A stretch of 64,000 nt of DNA from assembly GCF_900101905.1 (NCBI RefSeq), contig NZ_FNAJ01000001.1:930001-994000 (forward strand), given 5' to 3'. The DNA comes from Myxococcus virescens (GTDB lineage Bacteria; Myxococcota; Myxococcia; Myxococcales; Myxococcaceae). Below the pieces are notes generated by a model. It was not told where the DNA came from and ran no database searches. It saw only the letters and a program-made list of their open reading frames with translations. Shown here in pieces: positions 50,242-58,705 of this stretch (within the stretch, counting starts at the first letter, position 1; each line of letters starts with the position of its first letter). The translations under genes were made by a program, and so were the position numbers.

Positions 50242-51084
50242 ATGCTCCGCTTCGCCTACGGCTGCATTCCCTCCGTCATGTCCCTGTACTTCGCCAACAC
50301 CCTGGTGCGGCGAGCAGGGCTGAAGCCCGCGTGCATCCTCCTGTCCGCGGGGGGCCTCCGCTTCCAGAAGAAGCGCTACACCCCGGCCCAGGTGCTGCCT
50401 GTCTTCCTGAAGCAGTTTGGCCCGCGCTTCACCGGCTACAACGTGCTCGCCGGGCTGAGTGGCTCGCTGCCCTTCAGCATTCCCGCCTCGGGGTTGATGC
50501 GCTTCCAGGCGCTCTCCCAGGCATATGGCATTCCGCTGGTCATCAGTGATGACTTCTCCGGAGCGGCCACGGTGAGCGAGCTCGAGCGGCACGGGGTGGA
50601 GCTGTTCCTCACCAGCATGTGCGACCAAATCATCCGGGAGCCGCTGCTCAGCCTGCCGCGCCATGGCTGTTTGAACATCCATCCATCACTGCTGCCGGAG
50701 TTCCGCGGCGTGGACTCCGTCTTCCAGGCCATGCTGAACGGCGTGTCTGAGATTGGCACGACCCTCCACCGCACCACCGCGCGCATCGATGCGGGCGACG
50801 TGCTGGCCCAGAGCGCGTTCACCCGCTCGGCCGCCGATTCCCACCTGGCGCTGACGGCGAAGGCGACCGCCGCGGGCATTGCCCTGCTCGAGCGGCACCT
50901 GGAGACGCTGGAGCGCGGTGAGACGCCGGACGCGCGCCCCATCGACGTGAGCCGGGCGCGATATCCCTACCGCTCCTGGCCGGAACGGGAGGAGCTGCGC
51001 CGCTTCCACGCCCAGGGGAACACCTTCTGGCGGGCGTCGGACTTCCGCCGCCTCCTCGCCTTCGAGGACGTGCTGGCGGCATGA
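50242..51084 (+). CDS. Formyltransferase-family protein
   Basis: 280 aa, 15 bases after the second acyltransferase. The folate-dependent formyltransferase core is present: CLNIHPSLLPEFRGVDSVFQ with the catalytic Asn and His, and TLHRTTARIDAGDVLAQ with the catalytic Asp. It lacks the C-terminal tRNA-binding domain of methionyl-tRNA formyltransferase and has an N-terminal part (MLRFAYGCIPSVMSLYFA, RFTGYNVLAGLSGSLPF) unlike PurN. Its place at the end of a lipid operon suggests N-formylation of an amine, for example on an amino lipid or amino sugar, using 10-formyl-THF. That role is inferred. Confidence 0.85.
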   Translation: MLRFAYGCIPSVMSLYFANTLVRRAGLKPACILLSAGGLRFQKKRYTPAQVLPVFLKQFGPRFTGYNVLAGLSGSLPFSIPASGLMRFQALSQAYGIPLVISDDFSGAATVSELERHGVELFLTSMCDQIIREPLLSLPRHGCLNIHPSLLPEFRGVDSVFQAMLNGVSEIGTTLHRTTARIDAGDVLAQSAFTRSAADSHLALTAKATAAGIALLERHLETLERGETPDARPIDVSRARYPYRSWPEREELRRFHAQGNTFWRASDFRRLLAFEDVLAA

Positions 51085-51149
51085 CGCGGCGGAAACGACA
51101 CGCCGGACGGGAGAGGCTCCCGCCCGGCGAGGGTGCTTCGGACCGCGGA

Positions 51150-51968
51150 CTACTTGCCGCGGATGACGGACTCGCTGTGGATGGTCAGCGCGCTCGCGGC
51201 GGCCGTCAGGTCGATGGCCGAGAAGCTGGTGTATGGGTAGTGGCCATCCCCCAGCTCCTCGACGAACTCGACATGGTCGCCGCTGACCTCGCGGCCGTCG
51301 AAGTTGAACGTGAAGGCTCCCGGCGTCGCGCTGCGGAAGGACCACACGCAGGCGCCCGTGGGGATGGGGTCATTGAACCCGAAGGTCATGTGGTTGCGGA
51401 AGCCGATGTGGATGGGCGTGAAGCGGATGTGGATGTCGTACCAGGACGCGTCCATCGGGAACCAGAGGCCGCGGTTGATGTGCCGGCCCTGGAACTGACC
51501 GCCGTTGTACACGTACACGCTATAGGTCGAACCGCCCGGCGTGCCGGTGAACTGCGGATGGAACGTCACCTGGCCCGGCTCACGGCCGATGCCGACCTGG
51601 ATGGTGCTGACCACCTGCTCGCCATCACGCGCCGCCAGGGCGAAGCCCTGTCCGGCCTTGGCGACGTCCTCGAAGACGGCCTTCTGCTCCCACTGCGTCG
51701 CGGCGGCGAAGTTGCTGGAGACGCCGTCGCTGGCGGCCTTCTCCAGGCCGGTGACATTGAGGCCCTTCTCCGTGCGCTCGAGCTTCGCGTTGCCCGTGGC
51801 GCAGTTCGTGATGCCGGCGGAGGTCTCAACGCACTGCTGCTTCACAGGGGCTTCCTGGGCCGAAAGCGCGTCAGCCTCGGCAGGCTGCGACTCCTCGCCC
51901 TGGCAACCCGCGGCCGTCAGACTCAGGAGTGCTGCCGCCATCAGGCGGCCCGTCAGCTTGATGCTCAT
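51150..51968 (-). CDS. Lipoprotein of unknown function
   Basis: 272 aa from the ATG at 51968. Lipobox LTAAGC (Cys21), then an acidic Glu/Ala/Gln spacer. Residues about 45-110 are helical with AKLERTEKGLNVTGLEKAAS; the second half (about 120-270) is a beta-sandwich-like region (QVTFHPQFTGTPGGSTYSVY, FRNHMTFGFNDPIPTGACVW) with many aromatics, ending in FSAIDLTAAASALTIHSESV. No catalytic motif seen. It is on the opposite strand from the lipid operon, 65 bases past its end, and is probably not part of it. Confidence 0.7.
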   Translation of the reverse strand: MSIKLTGRLMAAALLSLTAAGCQGEESQPAEADALSAQEAPVKQQCVETSAGITNCATGNAKLERTEKGLNVTGLEKAASDGVSSNFAAATQWEQKAVFEDVAKAGQGFALAARDGEQVVSTIQVGIGREPGQVTFHPQFTGTPGGSTYSVYVYNGGQFQGRHINRGLWFPMDASWYDIHIRFTPIHIGFRNHMTFGFNDPIPTGACVWSFRSATPGAFTFNFDGREVSGDHVEFVEELGDGHYPYTSFSAIDLTAAASALTIHSESVIRGK

Positions 51969-52360
51969 GGATGAAAAACCTCTCGTTGGGGGATGACGAC
52001 TGCCGGGTCTCCGGTGAAGACCCGGAAGCCGCGTCTGCACCCAGCGCGCCAGCGCGTGGCGGACGGCGCCGTCGCTCGGTGAGGGCGCACCGGCCACCCC
52101 GCTCGCGAGCACCTGACGTAGCGCGCGGCGTCACAGAAACCCGGCGCCTGTGGCGAGCCCTGTTACACCCCAGGCAGCCATGGAGCGCCATTCATGCGGC
52201 TTCATGAAGCCCGGGGCACGGGTCGAACGAGACCCCTTTCGGGTGTGTGCACTGCGGGCTGGCTGGGTCCTGAGATTTCGTACCCACCCACCATATCCCC
52301 TATGCTTCGTCACCGTCGCCCGGGAGCCCGGCCGGACTTCCCCCCGGAGGAGGCTGGAAC
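51969..52360. other. Intergenic region, no gene seen
   Basis: About 390 bases between the divergent lipoprotein and PilZ genes. Short frames on both strands have no ribosome sites. It ends with GGAGG before the PilZ start at 52361. Both promoters must lie here, but I see no clear consensus. Confidence 0.4.
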
Positions 52361-52735
52361 ATGAACAGCGCCAGCGTGAATGAATCCCCCACGGATCGTC
52401 GTCGCTTTCCTCGGCTCGAGGCGCCGCTCTATGCCCGGCCCGCGCGACTGAGGCGCGTGGACAAGCAGCAGGTGCTGGACGCCAGCCTGGGGGGCGTCCG
52501 CATCTACTCCGACGAGCAGTACACCCAGGACTCCGAGTTGGAGCTGGACCTGTTCCTGCGCGACGGCACTTCGCTGGAGTGCAAAGCGCGTGTGGCCTGG
52601 ACGCGCAAGCTTCCCAAGGACGCGGTGGCGCGCTTTGAAGTCGGCTTGGCCTTCACGGACGTACCGCCGCTGGCCATGGACAAGCTCAAGTCGGTGCTCG
52701 TCGTGGATGACGAGGGCGGCCCGGCCGACTCATAG
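52361..52735 (+). CDS. Single-domain PilZ protein (c-di-GMP receptor)
   Basis: 124 aa. GGAGG lies 7 bases before the ATG. The two c-di-GMP-binding signatures are intact: RRRFPR (residues 13-18) and DASLGGVRIYS (near 41-51). The strand ECKARVAWTRKLPK and the FEVGLAFTD end complete the PilZ barrel. Such stand-alone proteins relay the c-di-GMP level to motility or polysaccharide machinery. It is convergent with the TetR gene, overlapping its 3' end by 6 bases. No motility gene is adjacent. Confidence 0.9.
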   Translation: MNSASVNESPTDRRRFPRLEAPLYARPARLRRVDKQQVLDASLGGVRIYSDEQYTQDSELELDLFLRDGTSLECKARVAWTRKLPKDAVARFEVGLAFTDVPPLAMDKLKSVLVVDDEGGPADS

Positions 52736-53392
52736 CTTTCCGGCGGCGGGGACGCCCGCCAGGGCTTCCTCCAACACGGCCCGCAGCTCCTGCTCCAACC
52801 CTGGCACCGAGGCCCTCCGGAGCGCGCCGCCGCCTCTGAAGAGTGACAGCCCCTCCAGGAATGCGACCACCAGCGCCGCGCGACGCTCCAGGCGTGACGG
52901 GCTGAGCCCGGGCGCCAGTTCACGCAGCAACGCCACGACGCCCGCCCGGAAGCCCGCGTAGAAGACGGCGAGCGCGTCCGCGACCATCTCATCCCGTGCG
53001 GCGAGCGCCCACAGCTCCGCGAAGAGCTGGTAATGGCGCGGTGACTCCTGGTCCTCCATCAAGGCCTCCACCGCGCGACGAAGCCGCTCCACCGGCGCAC
53101 GGCCGCCTTCCTCCACCCGCGCATGCACCCGTTGGCTGGCGGCTTCCAGGTAGCGCGCGAGCAGCGCCCGCACCACGTCCTGCTTCGCGGGGAAGTAGTA
53201 CTGGAGGTTGCCCACGCTGAGCCCCGCCCGCTGAGCCACCCGGCGCAGCGTGAGCCCCGAATGGCCCTCCTCCACCAGTGTGTCGGTGGCCGCATCGAGG
53301 ATGGACGCCACGCGCTCGGTCCCCTTGGCGTGGACGGCGGTCCCCTCGCGAGGCTTCGACGACGGCAGCTTCCCCCGCGTGGCGCGTGGCAT
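52730..53392 (-). CDS. TetR-family transcriptional regulator
   Basis: 220 aa from the ATG at 53392. N-terminal helix-turn-helix (about residues 25-70): ILDAATDTLVEEGHSGLTLR, then VAQRAGLSVGNLQYYFPAKQ, the classic TetR/AcrR pattern. The C-terminal ligand domain is helical. The ATG shares a base with the stop of the upstream saccharopine-dehydrogenase-like gene (TGATG), so both are cotranscribed. A 16-base palindrome upstream of the operon (54535-54550) is the probable operator, meaning autoregulation. The ligand may be a substrate of the linked dehydrogenase. Confidence 0.9.
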   Translation of the reverse strand: MPRATRGKLPSSKPREGTAVHAKGTERVASILDAATDTLVEEGHSGLTLRRVAQRAGLSVGNLQYYFPAKQDVVRALLARYLEAASQRVHARVEEGGRAPVERLRRAVEALMEDQESPRHYQLFAELWALAARDEMVADALAVFYAGFRAGVVALLRELAPGLSPSRLERRAALVVAFLEGLSLFRGGGALRRASVPGLEQELRAVLEEALAGVPAAGKL

Positions 53393-54483
53393 CAGGCCGC
53401 CTCCCGGCGCGGTTGTTCGTCGAACCGGACCTGGACGCCGCACCCGCGCAGGGCGGCCAGGGCCTGCTCCGGACGCGCGTCGTGCTCCGGGAACCACACG
53501 CCCGCGGCGGGAGGCGGCGCGCCATCCCATCCCAGCAATCGCTCCGTCCCCAGCACCGCGCCCACGGCCGTGAGGTGGGCCTGTCCCTTCGGGTCCACCA
53601 CCTCGATGCGCAGCGCCCCGCGAGGGCCTTCCACGTCCGCCACCCACGCCGCCTCACCGCCCGTGCCGCTGCTGGCCATCAGCGCACGCCGCACGGACGT
53701 CAGGCGGGGATGCTGGAGCAGCCGGAGCAGCCCCACTTGCTGGAGCGCCGCGAGCATCCAGGTGACGGTGCCCGAATCGAATCCCAGCCGCGTCGACACC
53801 GTGCGCGCGCCCAGCACCAGCGGCAGCGTGGCCTGCTCGGGCGTGTCGAGCCGGAAGACGCGCGTGGGCCGCCCATCCGGGAACATCACCCGGCGGCCGT
53901 CCGTCAGCGGCAACACCTGCCGCTCCTTCCCTCCCTCCGTGATGTCGAAGGCCATCCCCAGCCGGTCCATGTACTCCACCGAGTCCGGCCCCGCCTGGTC
54001 CGCCAGGGCGAAGCGGATGCCCACGTCGACGCGCTCGACGCCTCCCACCCGCTCCGACGCGCCCGCGACGAGCCTGGGCACCAGTCCCGCCATCCACGCG
54101 GAGCTGAGCAGGACGGGTGCCCGTGGGGGCGTCCCCGACAGCCGCAGCACCGCCGACTTCACACGCGACGTCCAGCGGGTGATGTCGAGCACCGCCACGC
54201 CGTCCCGGACCGCCGAGCGCAGCACCGCATCGTCCGGGTCATTGACCAGCGACACCACGGCCCTGGGCCGTCCGGACAGGCACGCCAGCGGGTCGGGCGC
54301 CGTCACATCCAGCACCGCTGCCTCCGCGTTCCCCAGCCGCCGGGCCAACGCCTCCGCGGGCTCGCGACGGCGGCCAGCAATGACGAGCGGAAGGTCCGGA
54401 TGCCGCTCCCGCAGCAACTGCGCGAGCCACGTCCCCACCACGCCGTAGCCCCCCACCAGAACGACACTGTCCTCAGCCACCAT
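53392..54483 (-). CDS. Saccharopine-dehydrogenase-family protein
   Basis: 363 aa from the ATG at 54483. Rossmann start VVLVGGYGVVGTWLAQLLRE, then a hydrophobic core VVSLVNDPDDAVLRSAVRDG and LDITRWTSRVKSAVL, all typical of the saccharopine-dehydrogenase-like family (trans-acting enoyl reductase or lysine-pathway types). The C-terminal part includes GLVPRLVAGAS and a second domain up to RPEQALAALRGCG. It is the first gene of the operon with the TetR regulator. It reduces or oxidises an unknown substrate with NAD(P); its regulator suggests a xenobiotic or amino-lipid. Confidence 0.8.
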   Translation of the reverse strand: MVAEDSVVLVGGYGVVGTWLAQLLRERHPDLPLVIAGRRREPAEALARRLGNAEAAVLDVTAPDPLACLSGRPRAVVSLVNDPDDAVLRSAVRDGVAVLDITRWTSRVKSAVLRLSGTPPRAPVLLSSAWMAGLVPRLVAGASERVGGVERVDVGIRFALADQAGPDSVEYMDRLGMAFDITEGGKERQVLPLTDGRRVMFPDGRPTRVFRLDTPEQATLPLVLGARTVSTRLGFDSGTVTWMLAALQQVGLLRLLQHPRLTSVRRALMASSGTGGEAAWVADVEGPRGALRIEVVDPKGQAHLTAVGAVLGTERLLGWDGAPPPAAGVWFPEHDARPEQALAALRGCGVQVRFDEQPRREAA

Positions 54484-54534
54484 TGCGCGCTCCACCCGCC
54501 CGGCGTGGGCCATCCACGCTGCCTGGAGCTTTAT

Positions 54535-54550
54535 TAGGTCACTTGACCTA
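54535..54550. promoter_or_regulatory. Probable TetR operator, 16-base palindrome
   Basis: TAGGTCA-CT-TGACCTA is a perfect inverted repeat with 7-base arms and a 2-base spacer, 52 bases upstream of the first start codon of the dehydrogenase-TetR operon. The AT-rich flanks are unusual in this DNA. Symmetry and place are right for autoregulation by the TetR protein. Confidence 0.65.
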
Positions 54551-54757
54551 TATTTTCACGACAATCGTCCTGGCCGCATGGCCGAGGGGAGCCCACGTCC
54601 CTGGCGTCGTGCTCCGGCCCCGACTGGGGCGTGGACGCAGTGGCCGAGCGCATCCTCGGCGCGTGGCGGCAGCGCACTGGCGCCCGGGCATCCTGAAGTC
54701 CTGAAGCCACACATCCGCTCGCGATGGTGATGAACCGCCGCGAGCGGACTCGCAACA

Positions 54758-56824
54758 TCACCTTGAGCGCGTCAGCGGCTCGGCCACATTCACGGTGGTG
54801 GTGCCGTGCCACACGAGGCCGTACTCGTCCTTGTAGATGTCCAGGTCCACCGTGTGGCTGCCGCCGCTCGCCTCCTGTGGAATGGACTTCGTCATCGTGA
54901 AAGTGAAGGCGCCCCCCGGCGGCAGGTTCACACCCCAGTCGGAAAAGGCGGTGTCCCAGGCCGACGGCAGGTTGGAATAGAAGTCGTACCAGACCCAATC
55001 ACACGACGCGGAGTCATTGTTGGTGACGTTCACCGTCCAGGTGACATCCGTTCCCGGCGCTGCCGTCACCGTCTGCGGTGACAGCGTGACGGTAGGCGAC
55101 GCGGTGACACAACGCTCGACGATGTCGATGTCCGCCGTGCCCTGCACCGTGTGGCCGTCTCGCGTGGCTGCCAGGCCCACGGCGTACGTGCCGGGCGCCG
55201 CGCTGTAGGGCGTGTACGCCTGGAGGCTCAATGACAACGAGGCGGACGCGGCGACAGTGACTTGCGCGGGCAGCCGGTCGGAGCCCCACCCCTGCGGAAG
55301 CAGGGCGGAGACCTGGAAGGTGGACGGCGAACACGTAGGCGAGTCGTGGTTGACGAGAACGACCTCGAACTCCGGCCGGCCTCCGGGCCAGGACGTGGGG
55401 GCGAAGGACGTCACCTGCACCTCGTGGGGTGCGCGGACGCACGCGGATTGACGGTGCGCGATGCTCACGACGAGGCCCGCGGACGTCGCCGCGTTCACGG
55501 TCACGGAGAGGGTGCTGTAGGGGTCGTCCCACGTCGTGCCCGGAAGCAGGGCCGGGTCCGTCCACGACGCCGTCTGCGGCGTGAAGTCGAGCAGGTGCGA
55601 GCCACCCTGCGTCGTCGCATCCGCGTAGTGCACGAGCGCGCCGCCGAACACCTGCGGCGCCAGCGTCGCCTCATAGCCCCCCACGGGCTGGCGGTACTCC
55701 AACCACAGCCAGTCATTGCTCCCAGGCCGCCGCCGCACCTTGAGCGCCTTCAGCCCGCCCGACGCGACCACGGGCGCGAGGGTGAAGGTGCCGTCCACGC
55801 CGTCCACTTCGGCCACGGCGGACGCATCCAGCCAGCCGATGCGTGCCTTCTGCGGCGCCGCGTAGTGGCCCAGGTTCCACCGGCCCATCGTCGAGAAGAC
55901 ATCCCCGTACTCGTCGATGACTCCCGTCGCCCCCGGCAGGCCCAGGGCCTCCGCGCCGAAGTCGCGCGAGCTCGCATGGCCCAACGTGAGGTTGTGCCCC
56001 GCCTCGTGCGTCACCAACTCCACGGCACTGTCATGGACCATCATGGACTCCGCCACGAGCCACGACGTGGAGGCCGTCACGGTACCGTCCGCCGTCTGCA
56101 CCTGCCCACAGGACACCGTTGCCTGACCGGCGTAGGAACAGCCCGCCTCCGGGCGTGGGTGGACGATGAAGATGCGGTCGTACTGCGTGAAGTCCACGTC
56201 CGCGTCCGCCGCCCGCACCGCGGCCTCACGCATGGCCGCGCCTTCACTGCACGAATAGGCGCGGTCCAGCGTGTACCCGCTCACCACGTCGCCCGCGGTG
56301 GTGGTGCGGCCCTCGGACACCTCGCTCCAGTAATCCGCCAGGGAACGGCGCGTCGTGGAGAAGAACACGTCGTGGACCGCCTGCGGGGTGAGGCCGGGCC
56401 GGGCCATGCCGGGGAACTCCGTCATGATGACCAGGCTGCGCTGCACGCCGCTGACGCCACACGCGCTCGCCGTGCTCAGCGAGGACGCGGCATGGGTGTC
56501 CACGTCCACGCCCTGGGCGATGAGCTGGCCGCCCTGCTCGCGCCCACGCACCTTCACCTGGAGCCCGCTGCGAAGTCCCGGCGGCGCGCCGTGTTCGAAG
56601 CGCACCTGGCGGTGCTGGTTCCCCTGCTTCACGAAGTACTCTTCCCACGACGCGGCGGGCGAGGGCGGGTCCACCACCACGACCTCCAGTTCCCCCTCCC
56701 ATGACTCCTGGCGGCTCACCGTTTCGTGTGGCGGCAACCCGTCCTGCGCTTCATCCACGTCGGAAACCTGCGCGCTACAGGCCACGAGCCATACGGCCGA
56801 TACCATGCTCCACGTGCGGGACAT
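54758..56824 (-). CDS. Secreted zinc metalloprotease lipoprotein (M11/gametolysin-like)
   Basis: 688 aa from the ATG at 56824, behind GGAGGGGAA. Lipobox WLVAC (Cys16). Residues about 110-170 hold CGVSGVQRSLVIMTEFPGM and ADYWSEVSEGRTTT; the catalytic motif HEAGHNLTLGH is near residue 273 with the Met-turn FSTMGRWN later. This is the HExxHxxGxxH layout of metzincins, closest to M11 gametolysin-like proteases. The C-terminal half has two NEW/CARDB-like beta domains (APTSWPGGRPEFEVVLVNHD, TVTAAPGTDVTWTVNVTNND) that bind surfaces or sugars. It is likely an outer-membrane or secreted protease used on prey. Confidence 0.87.
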   Translation of the reverse strand: MSRTWSMVSAVWLVACSAQVSDVDEAQDGLPPHETVSRQESWEGELEVVVVDPPSPAASWEEYFVKQGNQHRQVRFEHGAPPGLRSGLQVKVRGREQGGQLIAQGVDVDTHAASSLSTASACGVSGVQRSLVIMTEFPGMARPGLTPQAVHDVFFSTTRRSLADYWSEVSEGRTTTAGDVVSGYTLDRAYSCSEGAAMREAAVRAADADVDFTQYDRIFIVHPRPEAGCSYAGQATVSCGQVQTADGTVTASTSWLVAESMMVHDSAVELVTHEAGHNLTLGHASSRDFGAEALGLPGATGVIDEYGDVFSTMGRWNLGHYAAPQKARIGWLDASAVAEVDGVDGTFTLAPVVASGGLKALKVRRRPGSNDWLWLEYRQPVGGYEATLAPQVFGGALVHYADATTQGGSHLLDFTPQTASWTDPALLPGTTWDDPYSTLSVTVNAATSAGLVVSIAHRQSACVRAPHEVQVTSFAPTSWPGGRPEFEVVLVNHDSPTCSPSTFQVSALLPQGWGSDRLPAQVTVAASASLSLSLQAYTPYSAAPGTYAVGLAATRDGHTVQGTADIDIVERCVTASPTVTLSPQTVTAAPGTDVTWTVNVTNNDSASCDWVWYDFYSNLPSAWDTAFSDWGVNLPPGGAFTFTMTKSIPQEASGGSHTVDLDIYKDEYGLVWHGTTTVNVAEPLTRSR

Positions 56825-57353
56825 TTCCCCTCCGGAGAACGGCGGCCCGGAACGGGTCGCCGCGCGCCTTGTGCACGGGGCGATGCAGTCGCGCAACGCA
56901 TCCCCGACGAAGCCACGAGGAATTCACGCGGAACGGATTGGAGACGCGGCGCGGTTCGCTCGCGAGCGAGGTCTGATCGCTCACGGAGCGGCGGCTGCGC
57001 TCAGCGCCCGGGCGGGATGCCCAGGTCCAGCGGCGCACGCTGACTTCGATGTGGTGGCGCACCGAGACGCCCAACGGCCCCGGGGTGACGCCCGTCTCCA
57101 CCTTGAGGGTCTTCTTGTCGGGGTCGTCGCGACCCGCCTTCGCCACCACGGGCTGGGCTCCAGGGACACCGGTGCCCGAGCCATCGCCTTCGGTCCGGCC
57201 CTGGACTGCGATGCCTGCCTGGGGCTGGGGGCCCGATGGGGCGCTGGCACGCGGCCACGTGGATGCAATGGAGGGGGTGCCTACCCGTCCGCCGCCCGGG
57301 CTGAGGGAAAGGCACGATGGGCACTCCGCCAGGACCGCCCCACTTTGTGAGGC
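56825..57353. other. Intergenic region with a possible gene remnant
   Basis: About 530 bases between the metalloprotease and the erythromycin-esterase-like gene. On the minus strand, from about 57290 to 57010, one frame has high third-position GC and reads like protein (RTEGDGSGTGVPG, then AKAGRDDPDKKTLKVETGVT and VSVRHHIEVSVRRW). It has no clear start or ribosome site and continues into unrelated sequence. I read it as a remnant or an unrecognised short gene. The strand-plus frame through this stretch is a shadow. Confidence 0.35.
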
Positions 57354-58700
57354 ATGGGTTCAATGGAGGAGGACGCCCCGGAGGTGTCGGCCGCCCTGCT
57401 GGAGGGCATCCGAGCCGCCGCGCTCCCCGTGTCGGGCCGCGCTTCGGACCTGGACCCGCTCATCGAGAGCATCGGTGATGCGCGGTTCGTCCTGCTGGGC
57501 GAGGCCACACACGGGACACACGAGTTCTACCAGGCACGCGCAACCCTTACCCGCCGCCTCATCGCCGAGCAGGGCTTCCGCGCGCTGGTGGTGGAGGCCG
57601 ACTGGCCGGCCGCCCTCCGTGCCGACGCGTTCGTGCGGGGAAACGGGCAGGACACGACGGCCGCTGGCGCCCTGGGCAACTTCCAGCGATTCCCGCGGTG
57701 GATGTGGCGCAACCGGGAGATGGAGGAGCTGGTCACCTGGATGCGCGCCCACAACGCCACGGTGCCGCCGGAGCAGCGTGCGGGCTTCTACGGCATGGAC
57801 CTGTACAGCCTTCACGACTCCATGCGGGAGGTGGTGGCCTGGCTGGACACGGTGGACCCGGATGCCGCGCAGCGGGCCCGCGAGCGCTACGCCTGCTTCG
57901 ACCACTTCGGCCCCGAACCCCACGTCTATGGCCAGTCCACCACGTCGGGGCAGGCGGACTCGTGCGAGGAGCAGGTCTGGGCCCAGTTCGTGGAGTTGCA
58001 GCGGCGGAGGACTCGAGGGCCCGAGGACGCGGACGCCCGCTTCCACGCCGAGCAGAACGCCCGGCTCGTCGCCAACGCGGAGGCGTACTACCGCGCCGTG
58101 TATGCGGGCCGGCACGAAGGCTGGAACCTGCGTGACACGCACATGGCGGACACGGTGGACGCGCTCGCGGCGCACCTGTCGCGCAGCGGTCCACCGGCCC
58201 GGTTGGTCATCTGGGCGCACAACTCCCACCTGGGTGATGCCCGCGCCACGCAGCTGGGTGACCAGGGGGAGCTCAACGTGGGCCAGCTCCTGCGCGAACG
58301 GCACGGCGCGGCCACCTACAACGTGGGCTTCACCACATACACGGGCGTGGTCATCGCCGCGCATGAATGGGACGAGCCCGGCCTGCGACGCCGCATCCAG
58401 CCCGCCATGTCCGGCAGCTACGAGCGCCTGTTCCACGACGTGGGCATGCCCGCGTTCCTGCTGCGCATGGCCGAGCTGGGCGAAGCGGCGGGCGGCCTGC
58501 ACGAGCGCCGCCTGGAGCGCGCCATCGGCGTGGTGTACGCGCCGCGCACCGAGCGGTGGAGCCACTACTTCCACGCGAACCTGCCCGCGCAGTTCGACGC
58601 GGTGCTGCACTACGACGAGACGCGGGCATTGCGCCCGTTGGACTCGGATGCCGGGCACGGGGAGGAGGACGCGCCCGACACGTATCCCTTCGGGTTGTGA
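57354..58700 (+). CDS. Erythromycin-esterase-family enzyme
   Basis: 448 aa. The EreA/EreB-like motif LLGEATHGTHEF (residues 48-58) holds the catalytic Glu50 and His53. Further family segments are GFRALVVEADWPAALRAD, GFYGMDLYSLHDSMREVVAW, LVIWAHNSHLGDARAT and the C-terminal HANLPAQFDAVLHYDETRAL. Family members open macrolide rings or act on succinoglycan-type substrates; in myxobacteria many copies exist and true macrolide resistance is unproven. No signal peptide, so it acts in the cytosol. Start codon 57354 or 57363 is uncertain. Confidence 0.88.
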   Translation: MGSMEEDAPEVSAALLEGIRAAALPVSGRASDLDPLIESIGDARFVLLGEATHGTHEFYQARATLTRRLIAEQGFRALVVEADWPAALRADAFVRGNGQDTTAAGALGNFQRFPRWMWRNREMEELVTWMRAHNATVPPEQRAGFYGMDLYSLHDSMREVVAWLDTVDPDAAQRARERYACFDHFGPEPHVYGQSTTSGQADSCEEQVWAQFVELQRRRTRGPEDADARFHAEQNARLVANAEAYYRAVYAGRHEGWNLRDTHMADTVDALAAHLSRSGPPARLVIWAHNSHLGDARATQLGDQGELNVGQLLRERHGAATYNVGFTTYTGVVIAAHEWDEPGLRRRIQPAMSGSYERLFHDVGMPAFLLRMAELGEAAGGLHERRLERAIGVVYAPRTERWSHYFHANLPAQFDAVLHYDETRALRPLDSDAGHGEEDAPDTYPFGL

Positions 58701-58705
58701 GGAGG

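Noticed and set aside
48820-50682. 620-codon minus-strand frame opposite the acyltransferase genes
   Set aside because: Antisense to two coupled acyltransferase genes and rich in His, Gln and Arg with no domain signal.
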